Program-made: the position numbers and the translations under genes | NCBI GenBank assembly: GCA_021789975.1 | Contig: JAJYIT010000008.1 | Location: 1-64,000 of the forward strand | Source: Bacteroidota bacterium | Lineage (GTDB): Bacteria > Bacteroidota > Ignavibacteria > Kryptoniales > JAKASW01 | Direction of reading: 5' to 3' | DNA length: 64,000 bases | The notes under the pieces: model-generated | The model's database searches: none | What the model was told of the DNA's origin: nothing | What the model saw: the letters and a program-made list of their open reading frames with translations, nothing else | Part shown: piece by piece, positions 25,801 through 34,751 of the stretch | How the letters are laid out: every line of letters starts with the position of its first letter | Position numbering within the stretch: position 1 is the stretch's first letter

Positions 25801-27297
25801 TCAGGTGTTAGTGATTCTTAGGACTAGTTTCGAAATGAGCTGTCGTTCGTTTTCTTCGAGGGAAAACTTGAACACAAGCACAGCATAAACCAACAGTGAC
25901 ACAAAACCTATGATGACCTTAGTTACGATCTCCTGCGGGAAAGCGGCCACACCAATCACTCCGACCAACAAACACAAAGTTGGTACAATGATCTTCTTAA
26001 TATCTCTTATGAACCCGATCTGTAATCGAAGCCTTGTCGATGCAAAAAAGTAAAGAAGGGATGCATCAAAGATGAGTCGAATTAGAGTTGCAAGAGCGGC
26101 CCCTATTAAACCGAATGTCTGTATCAACATGTAGGCAACCAGCAAATGAATTGGAAGCTCAATGAGATGAGTTTTCCCCGTCAAATCCGGACGCCCGACT
26201 GCCTGCAGCATGGTAAATGGCAATTGTGAGACTGAATTAATCATGAATGCAATCGAGAGAATCTCAAAGGGATACGAAGCTTTTAGCGAAAAAGGTGCTC
26301 CCATCCAGACTTTGAGAATCTCTGGAGTAAACATAAGAAACAATGCCCCTATTGGAAGAAAAGTGAAAACCAGAATCCGCTCCGATTGCAGATAGAGTTT
26401 TCTAAAACTCTGGTCTAGACCGTTTACTTCGTGAATTTCGCTCATCGCCGGGAAAAGCGCCGTAACTAGCGCGATGGACAAAAAAGTCATTCTTGAAGTG
26501 GCCTCGTATGGAACGACGTAGAAAGTCACCACGCTCGTGGCGACCAGGGCACTCAACATGAACCTCTCAGTATTTACGAGGATTGGACTCACAACCTGGC
26601 TTACCATTGCCCAGCCGCCAAATACAAGAATTTCCTTCAGTAACGATATGTCGAGGTTTTTTCCGGGCAGCTGCCACCTCATGACACGAGAGATCATCCA
26701 CAACAGAACGACAGTGGTCACGAATCGCATTCCCATCACAAGCGCGATCACCCAAAGCACATTGAAGTGGAGCAGGACAAGGACGAGAGCGCCACCCCAC
26801 TGGAAGATTCCGTTGAACACTTGAATTGAGTTCACATAATCGAACCTCTCGAACCCCATGATGACGCCGCGCAAAACACTCTGCAACATCAGAATTGGCA
26901 TCGCGATTGCGACAATCCTTAACGCCGTCACAACAGTAGGTTCATATTTGGGAGACACTTTGAATAGGAGATGTGACAATTGGGAATCGAATCCCCAAAT
27001 CAATCCGCCGAACAGAATTCCCAGGAGCACACTTATAACAACTGAAATCAAGACAATGGAAACAACATCCCCGCTCTTCCCACTTCCCCTTTTTTCGGCA
27101 ACAAACTTCGTAACGGCGCGGCCGACGCCAAAGTCCCACATCGTAAAGTAAGTCATCATGGTCCAGACCAGAGACAATATTGCGAAGGCAACTTCTCCCA
27201 GCCCATTCACTATCCATGGCATTGATAAGAACAGAATCAACAGCACAAAGATCTGACCGACTAAATTTAGAGCTGTATTCTTGTAAACCTTCTGCAA
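25801..27297 (-). CDS. Polysaccharide flippase, Wzx-like (MOP superfamily)
   Basis: 498 residues with about 14 hydrophobic helices and no soluble domain. The N-terminus YKNTALNLVGQIFVLLI and the loop DFGVGRAVTKFVAEK are typical of the PST/MATE-like polysaccharide exporter group. It flips the lipid-linked repeat unit to the periplasmic face for Wzy. It starts at TTG with GGAAG a few bases upstream. Together with the Wzy at 29609 and Wzz at 30945 it defines a Wzx/Wzy-dependent pathway. Confidence 0.9.
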   Translation of the reverse strand: MQKVYKNTALNLVGQIFVLLILFLSMPWIVNGLGEVAFAILSLVWTMMTYFTMWDFGVGRAVTKFVAEKRGSGKSGDVVSIVLISVVISVLLGILFGGLIWGFDSQLSHLLFKVSPKYEPTVVTALRIVAIAMPILMLQSVLRGVIMGFERFDYVNSIQVFNGIFQWGGALVLVLLHFNVLWVIALVMGMRFVTTVVLLWMISRVMRWQLPGKNLDISLLKEILVFGGWAMVSQVVSPILVNTERFMLSALVATSVVTFYVVPYEATSRMTFLSIALVTALFPAMSEIHEVNGLDQSFRKLYLQSERILVFTFLPIGALFLMFTPEILKVWMGAPFSLKASYPFEILSIAFMINSVSQLPFTMLQAVGRPDLTGKTHLIELPIHLLVAYMLIQTFGLIGAALATLIRLIFDASLLYFFASTRLRLQIGFIRDIKKIIVPTLCLLVGVIGVAAFPQEIVTKVIIGFVSLLVYAVLVFKFSLEENERQLISKLVLRITNT

Positions 27298-27412
27298 TCT
27301 TTCTTCCTTCTAACGGGGTTAGTTCCTATCGCTGGTCAGACTTGTCTGCCTAACTTCCATCAACGGGTTCAAATTTAGTGCGCTCCGTGAACCGATGGGC
27401 ACCAGAAGCACA

Positions 27413-28399
27413 TCAAGACTTTCTCAAATAGATTACTGCCTGATCACCCCTCATTTCTCTGTTCAATACTGATGCTTCCTGCTTCCAGCGTTTAATCTGA
27501 TCTTTTGTGAAAATAGAATTCTTCAGTCCGTACCAATACGAATTGCTGGAAAGAAGCGCGATCCCTTTGGCGTTCTGCTCGCTTCCCCAGAACTGGAATT
27601 CAGAAGAGTCAAAGTCTACTCTTTCAAGATGGAAACCGACCCGCTCCGCAAGCCCTCTCAGACCTTTGAGTGAGAAAATTACAAAATGCCTTGGTGCGTC
27701 GAGCTGGATCCAACTTGTTCCATACTTTTCCCAGGCAAAATTTGAGACAATGGGGATTCGAATAAGACACATACCACTTTTGCAGAGGAGCGAAAAGATC
27801 TTGTTCAAGACATTTCCAGGATTTGACATATGCTCCAGCGAATGATGCAACATTATCACATCCCAATCTCCTTCATCGAGTTCATCAACCGACTTATGCA
27901 ATATTCGTAAGCCATTTTCAAAGTCAATATCTCGATCGAGGAATTTGTCCACTCCAAGTAGGTTCTTGAATCCAATATTTCTCAACGAGTACAACAGGAC
28001 ACCATTTCCACAGCCAACATCGAGAATCCGTGAATCCTTTGTTGGGGCTAAAGGCCGAAGGGTTTGCATGACTCTGGCCCAGCCCGGATCGAAATAGTCA
28101 ACTACTTGTCCTACGGCCCCTCGCCCGAAAACTTCATATGAATCTCTTAGTTTTCTTACTGTCCGAACGATAACATTCTTGTACTTGTCCGAAGGAAGAC
28201 CTGACATGCTGTAGTACCCCGCACCATAGTATTTGGAGATATCGACCGATGGATCTTTGATCTGAAGTGATCCACAACTTTCGCATTGGAGGTACTTAAA
28301 AACATCACCGGTGCCAACCATCATCTCGCGAACTTCAAATAGTTTGTTCAGTGCAGGGACACCGCATACCACGCACTCGGTCTCAGCTCCGTGTTCCAC
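27413..28399 (-). CDS. Zinc-ribbon plus SAM-dependent methyltransferase
   Basis: 328 residues. The first 45 hold two Cys pairs (CVVC and CESC) of a zinc ribbon, as in the sugar C-methyltransferase/TylM3-like group. The catalytic domain follows: RILDVGCGNGVLLYSL, LLGVDKF, DVIMLHHSLEHM and IRIPIVSNFAWEKYGTSW. Such proteins are common in O-antigen loci and methylate sugars or chain ends. Starts at GTG. About 115 bp downstream (27298-27412) separate it from the flippase and hold nothing I can name. Confidence 0.85.
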   Translation of the reverse strand: MEHGAETECVVCGVPALNKLFEVREMMVGTGDVFKYLQCESCGSLQIKDPSVDISKYYGAGYYSMSGLPSDKYKNVIVRTVRKLRDSYEVFGRGAVGQVVDYFDPGWARVMQTLRPLAPTKDSRILDVGCGNGVLLYSLRNIGFKNLLGVDKFLDRDIDFENGLRILHKSVDELDEGDWDVIMLHHSLEHMSNPGNVLNKIFSLLCKSGMCLIRIPIVSNFAWEKYGTSWIQLDAPRHFVIFSLKGLRGLAERVGFHLERVDFDSSEFQFWGSEQNAKGIALLSSNSYWYGLKNSIFTKDQIKRWKQEASVLNREMRGDQAVIYLRKS

Positions 28400-28515
28400 T
28401 CAGCCCGCCAACACTATCCGCAAGAAGAATATTCCTGCCGGTTTTGAAACATAAGAGCAAAATGCAATCATCCTTAGATAGTCGTCCATAATTGAAACAC
28501 AACAATAAGTCTCCA

Positions 28516-28642
28516 TTATTTCAAAAGCAAAAGTGTTTTCGTGTCAGTGAGAGTTCCTGCTTGTGGTGTATAGAAATAAACTCCACTCGGAAGTCTGCTG
28601 CCATCGAAAGTCAGCGAGTGACTTCCTGCAAGTTGTTTTTCA
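28516..28642 (-). pseudogene. Out-of-frame remnant of a T9SS type A sorting domain
   Basis: Directly after the stop of the propeller gene, in the +1 frame, the minus strand reads VDEKQLAGSHSL, then LPSGVYFYTPQAG and TKTLLLLK before a TAA at 28516-28518. This is the second half of a type A sorting domain, with the usual Gly-Val-Tyr-Phe-Tyr strand and a basic C-terminus. The first half (the NPFNP strand region, about 40 codons) is missing. Confidence 0.8.
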
Positions 28643-29593
28643 TCAACCAATGATCATCTGTGCCAAGGGACGTCGCCACATGCCCCCACCGTTTGTCCCT
28701 GCAACCAAGTACCCTCCGATTACGGTAAGAGCATTTACATGGCTGTTTCCCAAATCTGTAGCTTCTGGAACCCAGCTTGAACCATCGCCTGACAAAAGGT
28801 ACACACCGCCGCCATCGGTCCCAGCAAAGAGAACCGTATCGAAAACCGCGAATGAAGTAACATCGCTATCGGTTAGTCCGCTTTCAACGGCATTCCAAGT
28901 AGACCCGTCATCAGCGGAATAAAAGACGCCTCTGCCATATGTTCCTGCGTAAACTATACCGCCTGATGTGGCAAATGATTCTACTATCCCATTCCAAGTC
29001 GGGCCCGAATTCAACTGAAAATAATTCGTACTATCATCCTTGGAGAGATAGACCCCACCGTCAGTCCCCGCTAGAATACCGCTTCCTGATACAAGAAGGA
29101 CGCTAACTGCGCTCAGTCCATATTCATAGTCCCAGCTTGTTCCGAGATCGGTCGAATAAAAAAGGCCTCTGCACCAAGTTCCTGCAAAAGGATATGCCCC
29201 AGAAAAAGCAAGACCTGCGCCCCAGGTATTTTCCAACCCGATTCGTGTCCAGTGTGCGCCTTGATCAGTAGAACGAAACACGTCTCCCCCGTAAGTCCCA
29301 GCGAAGATGTAGGTACCGGGTACGGCAAGTGAACAGACTGTGAAATCTGTTAATCCTGAATCGACAGCAACCCAGTTGGTACCATCGTCGGTGGATACAA
29401 ATACTCCGCTTTCGCCTGTCCGGGCAAAAACATTGCTACCAGCTGACCCATTAGGGGATATCCATAAACTTAGAACTGAATTGCCAGCGGTCCTAACTCT
29501 TCCCTGGGTCCACTGAGCTGACAACGGGCTTACTCCACCAAGCGTTAGCCAAGTCACCACAACAAGACATAAAACATATGTTATCCCTCTCAT
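28643..29593 (-). CDS. Secreted beta-propeller protein (BNR/sialidase-like repeats), C-terminally truncated
   Basis: About 316 residues from the ATG at 29593 (GAGAGGA just upstream); 29608 is an alternative. Signal peptide TYVLCLVVVTWLTLGG. Then about six repeats of the form Gly-x-Tyr-x-Phe-Ala-Gly-Thr-x-Gly-Gly-Val-Phe-x-Ser-Thr-Asp-x-Gly-x-x-Trp, a beta-propeller or photosystem-stability-factor-like fold found on many secreted FCB proteins. Homologs with GVWRRPL-type ends run on into a T9SS sorting domain; this copy stops at MIIG, and the domain's second half is readable out of frame downstream. Without it the protein may not reach the surface. Confidence 0.82.
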   Translation of the reverse strand: MRGITYVLCLVVVTWLTLGGVSPLSAQWTQGRVRTAGNSVLSLWISPNGSAGSNVFARTGESGVFVSTDDGTNWVAVDSGLTDFTVCSLAVPGTYIFAGTYGGDVFRSTDQGAHWTRIGLENTWGAGLAFSGAYPFAGTWCRGLFYSTDLGTSWDYEYGLSAVSVLLVSGSGILAGTDGGVYLSKDDSTNYFQLNSGPTWNGIVESFATSGGIVYAGTYGRGVFYSADDGSTWNAVESGLTDSDVTSFAVFDTVLFAGTDGGGVYLLSGDGSSWVPEATDLGNSHVNALTVIGGYLVAGTNGGGMWRRPLAQMIIG

Positions 29594-29608
29594 CTCGTCC
29601 TCTCCCAT

Positions 29609-30940
29609 TCATCGTTCCACCAAGGGCAATTCGGCAGTCGATCTTGGCCTGCGCCTGGCCCAGCCGTCGGCAATTGCGCCTGCGATGGTTGCAAGAATGA
29701 AACTGGAGACCCAGTTCCCCCACCTTGTTGCCATCACATCGAAGCTCCAGAATACAATGACATATAGATGGGCAAGAACTGCCAGCGAAACAATCGACCC
29801 TTTTCTCTGAAATGTCTCATACGTTATAGAACACAAGGCGCCTATAAGATAAACTACAATAAGAGATCCTACCAGCCCCCAATCGTCATATAATTCCCGC
29901 AAAAAGGTCCCGGTGTTCGTGAAAACAGGAACAACATAGGCCTTTTCGTACTGCGGCGGATAGTCCGTAAGACCAAGTTTGGAGAGCATCCTGTATTCCG
30001 GAGCCAGCGTGTTAGCGCCAAACGTTTGATGCTCAATGTCCCCTTTGAAATTGTAATTCAGAAAGACATTCAAAACTGCGACGTCCGAGCTAAGATAGAG
30101 GTATAGCGAGGGACCAATGAGTCCGCCAATACCCTTCGTATGAGAAAGTGCAGATGGTTCCGCGGTGAAAGAACTCTTCGAGCTAGTGCGCACAATCTGG
30201 ATAAGCTCCACAGCCACGACAAAGATCAAACCTATCGATGTGAGAACGACGAGATGTCTCCTGAGTGCGTGGGGGTCTTTTGCTTTTGCCCTATGCAACG
30301 CGACAAAATAGCCTGTCCCCCATAGGACTGTGGTAACTATGAAGTCTCCCCTTCCAAAAGACGTGAGGGATTCGGCGAATTCTGTGAGAAGGGGGAGTAT
30401 CCCCAATAAAGGAAATCTCCCTTTTGCAGCTATGTAGTACCCTCCAAGGAAACTTGCTGCCATGCTCGCGCTGTCTAAATACTTCCACTCTCCTGGAAAC
30501 CCGCCCTTCCGGGTCATAGTGTAAATAATATTTCCATTTATGATTGCTTTCTGCACGCTGCCGAATGCGCGTATGAGTATAGTCCAGTGTTGGTAGGTCG
30601 CGGCAGCTCCAATGAAAATCAAAAATACCAGCAAACCTGCTACAGCGTTCTCGTTGTACTTTAGCTTCAATCCGGTTCCTGCCGGCACGATGGCAGGATA
30701 GAATGTTCTAAATGTCAGCGAGGCGATGATAAAGATTACCCACGCCCCGAAGATATACGTGGTGGTCTCAACGGTCAGGTTTGCGTAATTGATAAGTCTC
30801 ACTTCAAAGAGGACTATCTGGGTTCCCCAAACGAAGCTGTAAATCGTAATATGATTTATCCACCGCCCGTAGGCTTTGTACCCAATAAGAATAGTGCCTA
30901 TGGAGAATAGGATGTAGAATAGAAGAACAAGGTCGGACAT
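29609..30940 (-). CDS. Oligosaccharide repeat-unit polymerase, Wzy-like
   Basis: 443 residues, about 11-12 hydrophobic helices and one longer periplasmic loop around residues 270-340, as in Wzy/O-antigen polymerases. Wzy proteins share little sequence, so the call rests on topology and on position between a chain-length regulator and the flippase. It joins repeat units in the periplasm at undecaprenyl diphosphate. It starts 4 bp after the Wzz stop with AAGG upstream. Confidence 0.8.
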   Translation of the reverse strand: MSDLVLLFYILFSIGTILIGYKAYGRWINHITIYSFVWGTQIVLFEVRLINYANLTVETTTYIFGAWVIFIIASLTFRTFYPAIVPAGTGLKLKYNENAVAGLLVFLIFIGAAATYQHWTILIRAFGSVQKAIINGNIIYTMTRKGGFPGEWKYLDSASMAASFLGGYYIAAKGRFPLLGILPLLTEFAESLTSFGRGDFIVTTVLWGTGYFVALHRAKAKDPHALRRHLVVLTSIGLIFVVAVELIQIVRTSSKSSFTAEPSALSHTKGIGGLIGPSLYLYLSSDVAVLNVFLNYNFKGDIEHQTFGANTLAPEYRMLSKLGLTDYPPQYEKAYVVPVFTNTGTFLRELYDDWGLVGSLIVVYLIGALCSITYETFQRKGSIVSLAVLAHLYVIVFWSFDVMATRWGNWVSSFILATIAGAIADGWARRRPRSTAELPLVER

Positions 30941-30944
30941 CTAA

Positions 30945-32222
30945 TCAGCCTTCAGGAATTTCTTCTTTGACTCGAAACCTCCTGGCAGTTTTGTTCGCAA
31001 TTTTGCGCAGCCGCAGTTCCAGGGGGTTCAGTTCTTCGCGTTCATTCCTGACCCTTTCAAGGACATGTACGAAGTAAACCAGCAATGGACCTACCACAAG
31101 AGCAAAAATCAACTCTAAGAAAACCCTATTGGGTGTAGAAGGTTTTTCAGGCGGAACTGCACTATCAAGCACGATAACGGCAGGTGTATCTTTTTGTTCC
31201 TCGATTTTTGCCTGCTCATACAGAGGGAGAATAAACTCAAGGAGCTTCGTTTGAATTTCATAATCGCGGAACAGCCTGAGGTATGCCATCCCCAACGCGG
31301 GTACGTTCTTGAAGGCAGGCAATACGCTGATTCCCTTGTTCATGCCGTCGCCTTTCCCTGTCTGAAGATCTTCCATTTGACTGTTTAGCTCTTCTATCTG
31401 CATTGCTTTCAACCTGACCTGAGGAGCATCCTCACCAAACTGTCTTTTCAGCACACCCAGCTCGACTTCGGCTGCCATTCTTTGAGCTTGCAGGTCCGCG
31501 CCCGCCGTGATGGCGGCCTTAGCCTGCTGCGGCATATCGTAGATTTTATAATGTTGTTCGAATGCCTGGAGCGTGTCTTCGGCATTTCTCAGGTCAACCA
31601 GGTTCTTTTCATAGCGCTTCTCAATGAAAATCTTGTTGTTGTGGGCCTCTTCGATGCTAACCTTGATGTAGATTTCATTCAGCAAGTGGACAAAATAATT
31701 CGCCATCGCTGCGGCCCGAACGGGACTCCTGTCCATCACCGTGATATCAATAGCATTGTTTTCATCTATCTCAAAGTTGGTGTTCTCACGAAGAGTTTTC
31801 TCAGCATTAAACATAGGATAACCGGTTATACGATAAACCTTCACCAAGTCAAACTTGCTTATGACCGAATCGATCACAGTACGGCTGCTGAGAATGGCGA
31901 GGTAAGTGTAAACATCGGCTGTAGGACTCAGCCCGGCTTTGCTAAGCAAGGGAGAGACATTTTGAAGCACAGAGGAAATACCTGAGAGGCCGCTCAACAA
32001 GCTGGAGCTCTTCGGCGGCAATACGGAAGCTTCAGCTTTGTACTCGCGCGGCACCAACAGAATTAGAATTGTCACAACAATCATGATCCCGACGAAAGAC
32101 GCCGCCAGGAACCACTTCCATTTCAGGAGCACGTAGAGAAACTGCCAGAAGGTGCTCTTGCTCTTGTGATTATGATTCAAGAGAACGCCTTTTCCTTCCC
32201 CATCCTTTTCTTCAAGAGCCAT
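30945..32222 (-). CDS. Chain-length determinant (Wzz family)
   Basis: 425 residues. A cytoplasmic start of about 25 residues, a first membrane helix (FLAASFVGIMIVVTILILL), the periplasmic Wzz motif VPREYKAEASVLPPKSSS, a long coiled coil (about 190-310, rich in Glu, Gln and Lys), the Pro-rich DSAVPPEKPSTPNRV and a second helix near 375-395. This is the Wzz/GNVR layout without a tyrosine-kinase domain. It sets polymer length together with Wzy. The ATG is preceded by GAGGAT. Confidence 0.92.
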   Translation of the reverse strand: MALEEKDGEGKGVLLNHNHKSKSTFWQFLYVLLKWKWFLAASFVGIMIVVTILILLVPREYKAEASVLPPKSSSLLSGLSGISSVLQNVSPLLSKAGLSPTADVYTYLAILSSRTVIDSVISKFDLVKVYRITGYPMFNAEKTLRENTNFEIDENNAIDITVMDRSPVRAAAMANYFVHLLNEIYIKVSIEEAHNNKIFIEKRYEKNLVDLRNAEDTLQAFEQHYKIYDMPQQAKAAITAGADLQAQRMAAEVELGVLKRQFGEDAPQVRLKAMQIEELNSQMEDLQTGKGDGMNKGISVLPAFKNVPALGMAYLRLFRDYEIQTKLLEFILPLYEQAKIEEQKDTPAVIVLDSAVPPEKPSTPNRVFLELIFALVVGPLLVYFVHVLERVRNEREELNPLELRLRKIANKTARRFRVKEEIPEG

Positions 32223-32249
32223 ATTCTTACATCCTCTTTATGATTAATA

Positions 32250-33236
32250 TTACCATTCGATCTTCTTGAACGTGCGAATATTATAGAAGTTGTCATTTTC
32301 AAAATCGCCATAGAGGCTTTTGTGCTCATAGAGCTCAGCCACGGTGTCGAGTATCGAAAACACCGGTCTGAAACCGAGAGTCATCTCCGCCTTTTCTGTA
32401 GATACCTTATAGTTTCGGAAATCCTTGATGTTCTTGATCTCGAGGTGGATCTTCGTCCCTGTGAGCTTCTCAACCTGCATTTTCACGAGGTCGGCAACCT
32501 CTCCCACGGTATAGTTTCCCGCGGCAATATTGAAGACACCGTTTACGGAAAGATCTGCCTGGACCGACCGCACGTATCCGGACACTATATCTCTGAGATC
32601 GCAAATCGGCCGCCATATCGAAGGATTGTTGATGATTATTTTTCCAGTCGTCATGGCCGTCTTGAACATAGTGTTTACGATGAGGTCGAATCGCATTCGT
32701 GGACTGTAGCCGCTTATCGTACCCTGCCTCAAAGCGATCACAGAGAATTTGTCGTCCTGAATCTGGAACACTCCGCGCTCGCCCTGGAGCTTTGATATTC
32801 CATAAGGATAGCCGCACGTTACAGGAGACTCTTCATCGTAGAGGTTGTCTTCGGTATATCCGTAAACGGAACACGAAGAAGCATAGACGTATCGTCGCAC
32901 TCCCGCCTGCTTTGCAACGTATGCGAGATATGCAGGCAACGCCGCGTTGTGGATGAAGTTCTTCGACGGACTGAACTCGGCCATTGGATCGTTCGATAAC
33001 CCGGCCAGGAAAATGAATACGTCGAAGCCTTCCATCTGCTCCTTCGCAAGGTTAAAGAGATCCTGTTGGATAATCTTTACGCCCTTCGGAAGATGGTTCC
33101 CGAACCAAAGGAAATCTACTACGGTAACATCGTATCCATCCTCCAGAAGCACCGGGACAAGAACACTACCGATGTATCCGGCTCCTCCACCTACAAGGAT
33201 CTTCTTAATTCCGTTATCTGCCATATTATGCATCAC
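32250..33236 (-). CDS. NAD-dependent sugar epimerase/dehydratase
   Basis: 328 residues, extended SDR. The NAD loop is GGGAGYIGS, the active site SSCSVYG and Y-xxx-K in YPYGISK. The sugar end includes RQGTISGYSPRMRFD and the IWRPICDLRDIV loop. It acts on a nucleotide sugar; epimerase and dehydratase members are not separable by eye. An ATG at 33224 would remove four residues and is about as likely, the AGAGGTG site lying between the two. Confidence 0.87.
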   Translation of the reverse strand: MMHNMADNGIKKILVGGGAGYIGSVLVPVLLEDGYDVTVVDFLWFGNHLPKGVKIIQQDLFNLAKEQMEGFDVFIFLAGLSNDPMAEFSPSKNFIHNAALPAYLAYVAKQAGVRRYVYASSCSVYGYTEDNLYDEESPVTCGYPYGISKLQGERGVFQIQDDKFSVIALRQGTISGYSPRMRFDLIVNTMFKTAMTTGKIIINNPSIWRPICDLRDIVSGYVRSVQADLSVNGVFNIAAGNYTVGEVADLVKMQVEKLTGTKIHLEIKNIKDFRNYKVSTEKAEMTLGFRPVFSILDTVAELYEHKSLYGDFENDNFYNIRTFKKIEW

Positions 33237-33244
33237 CTCTGATT

Positions 33245-33967
33245 TTATTTATTCTCGAATAATGTCCTGTATAATTCCACGTTTAAGGAAGTGTCTTCCG
33301 GAACTTCGAAAGAAACCTCATTCACAGATAATTCACCAATAGCTTTGTGAGGAGAGAGTTTAACGGCATATTCATGGACCGTCTTCCTGTCTCCGCCGAT
33401 GTGAACTACGCCGCGGTAATCGGAGTCTACTATTTTCATCATCATCTTTGCTACAGCCGACACCGATTCCCTGCTTGTCCACTGATCCACAAACGCTTTT
33501 TCGTACGGAAAATCGTTTGGTCCGAAGCTCGTCCTTATGATTACCGAATTTTCATACATCCTTACGGCGCATTCGCCTCCCAGTTTTGACCAGGCGTACT
33601 TGTTCACCGGATGGACAGGGTCCTCTTCTTTGTAATTGCCTTTGTTACCGGAGAAGACGTAATCGGTCGAAACATAGATTAGCCTTGCACCGCAGTTTAT
33701 GCAAGCTTTCACGATGTTGGCCGTTCCGATGATGTTCGAATCGAGCGCCCGCGCCGGATCCTTTTCCACTTTCGGAGGTGAAGTGAACGCCGCACCATGG
33801 AACACGGTCGCTATGTCTTTCCCCTCGAAATATTTCTCGACCTGTTCGGAAACCGAGACGTCGAGATCGTCCCTCGTCGGATAGAGTGCATCCGGCAGGA
33901 GCTTTTTGAATTCTCCGCCGAGAAGTCCCGATCCTCCTGTAATAAGAATTTTCCTGTGATCTACCAT
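33245..33967 (-). CDS. dTDP-4-dehydrorhamnose reductase-like SDR, short form
   Basis: 240 residues. NAD(P) loop ITGGSGLLG, active-site STDYVFSG and YAWSK; the ADP-binding RmlD pattern DLDVSVSEQVEKYF is present. True RmlD proteins are near 290 residues and carry a longer sugar-binding end, so this one could reduce or epimerise a related keto-sugar. It lies directly between the RmlC-like enzyme and the epimerase, which supports a role in making a dTDP-deoxysugar. Confidence 0.8.
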   Translation of the reverse strand: MVDHRKILITGGSGLLGGEFKKLLPDALYPTRDDLDVSVSEQVEKYFEGKDIATVFHGAAFTSPPKVEKDPARALDSNIIGTANIVKACINCGARLIYVSTDYVFSGNKGNYKEEDPVHPVNKYAWSKLGGECAVRMYENSVIIRTSFGPNDFPYEKAFVDQWTSRESVSAVAKMMMKIVDSDYRGVVHIGGDRKTVHEYAVKLSPHKAIGELSVNEVSFEVPEDTSLNVELYRTLFENK

Positions 33968-33976
33968 ATCTCCATA

Positions 33977-34615
33977 TCAGCAAGAACCGTAGATAAAGTT
34001 TTCGGACCGATTATCACTCAGCCAACTTTTCAACGACAGACCGTTTCTGTCTTTGTCGCTGAAGATTCCGGAGGTCCTCACAATCTTGTCGAACTGCTCC
34101 TTCAATCCTTGATCGCAGAGCGACCAGTCGAGATCGTCCGTTAGTGGAGAAATGCCTGCCTCGCATCCCTGGCTGTACTCGCCCGAACACATGTATTCGA
34201 TCTTCGATTCCTCCAGAAAGTAATTCCCGTGTGCAAAACCGGGCGGAACCCAGATCCACTCGTTTGCAGTTTCAGAATTCGAAGTCGGCGTATCGTAGGC
34301 GATGATCTTGCCAAGCGTCGGGGAACCTTTTCGGATGTCTAGTACGAGGTCCACCATATGACCGGAGACCGTCCGCACCAGCTTACCCATATACGGGTTC
34401 CACTGGAAATGCAGGCCGCGGCAGACACCTTTGTGCGAAAAGCTTTCGTTGATCTGGACAAACTCGGTTTTCTTGAACACATCCAGCCCATCGTAATTCT
34501 GCAGGTCGCTTCTTCGGAACGGTTCCGTGAAGAAGCCGCGGTTATCGGAGAACCGCGCGAACCTTACCACCTTAATGTCGTTGATCGCTAGTGACCTGAC
34601 AGACTCAATCTTCAT
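33977..34615 (-). CDS. rfbC: dTDP-4-dehydrorhamnose 3,5-epimerase-like protein
   Basis: About 212 residues from the ATG at 34615 with GGAAG ahead; a TTG at 34627 would add four. Cupin fold: GVCRGLHFQW holds the active His, KLVRTVSGHMVDLVLDIRKGSPT the second strand pair, and WVPPGFAHGNYFL the conserved Pro-Gly-x-Ala-His-Gly. The family epimerises carbons 3 and 5 of the 4-keto-6-deoxy sugar made by RmlB. The C-terminus is about 30 residues longer than in classical RmlC. Confidence 0.9.
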   Translation of the reverse strand: MKIESVRSLAINDIKVVRFARFSDNRGFFTEPFRRSDLQNYDGLDVFKKTEFVQINESFSHKGVCRGLHFQWNPYMGKLVRTVSGHMVDLVLDIRKGSPTLGKIIAYDTPTSNSETANEWIWVPPGFAHGNYFLEESKIEYMCSGEYSQGCEAGISPLTDDLDWSLCDQGLKEQFDKIVRTSGIFSDKDRNGLSLKSWLSDNRSENFIYGSC

Positions 34616-34645
34616 GTTCACTTCCAATTATTACGTGAGAAAAAA

Positions 34646-34751
34646 AATCAGGACACGGATTGCCGCGGATGAAACTTATTCCTACGGATGATTCAGTGGT
34701 CATATTCCAAAAAATCCGTGAAAATCCGTTTGATCGGTGAAAATCAGTGTT
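34646..34751. repeat. Repeat-like intergenic sequence with internal AAAATCCGT units
   Basis: A stretch with repeated pieces: AAAATCCGTG and AAAATCCGTT next to each other (34711-34730), then GGTGAAAATCAGTG (34736-34749), plus the related ACGGAT units at 34655-34660 and 34684-34689. It runs into the end of wecB so that the last codons (Glu-His-stop) are part of it. It looks like a decayed dispersed repeat. Confidence 0.45.
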
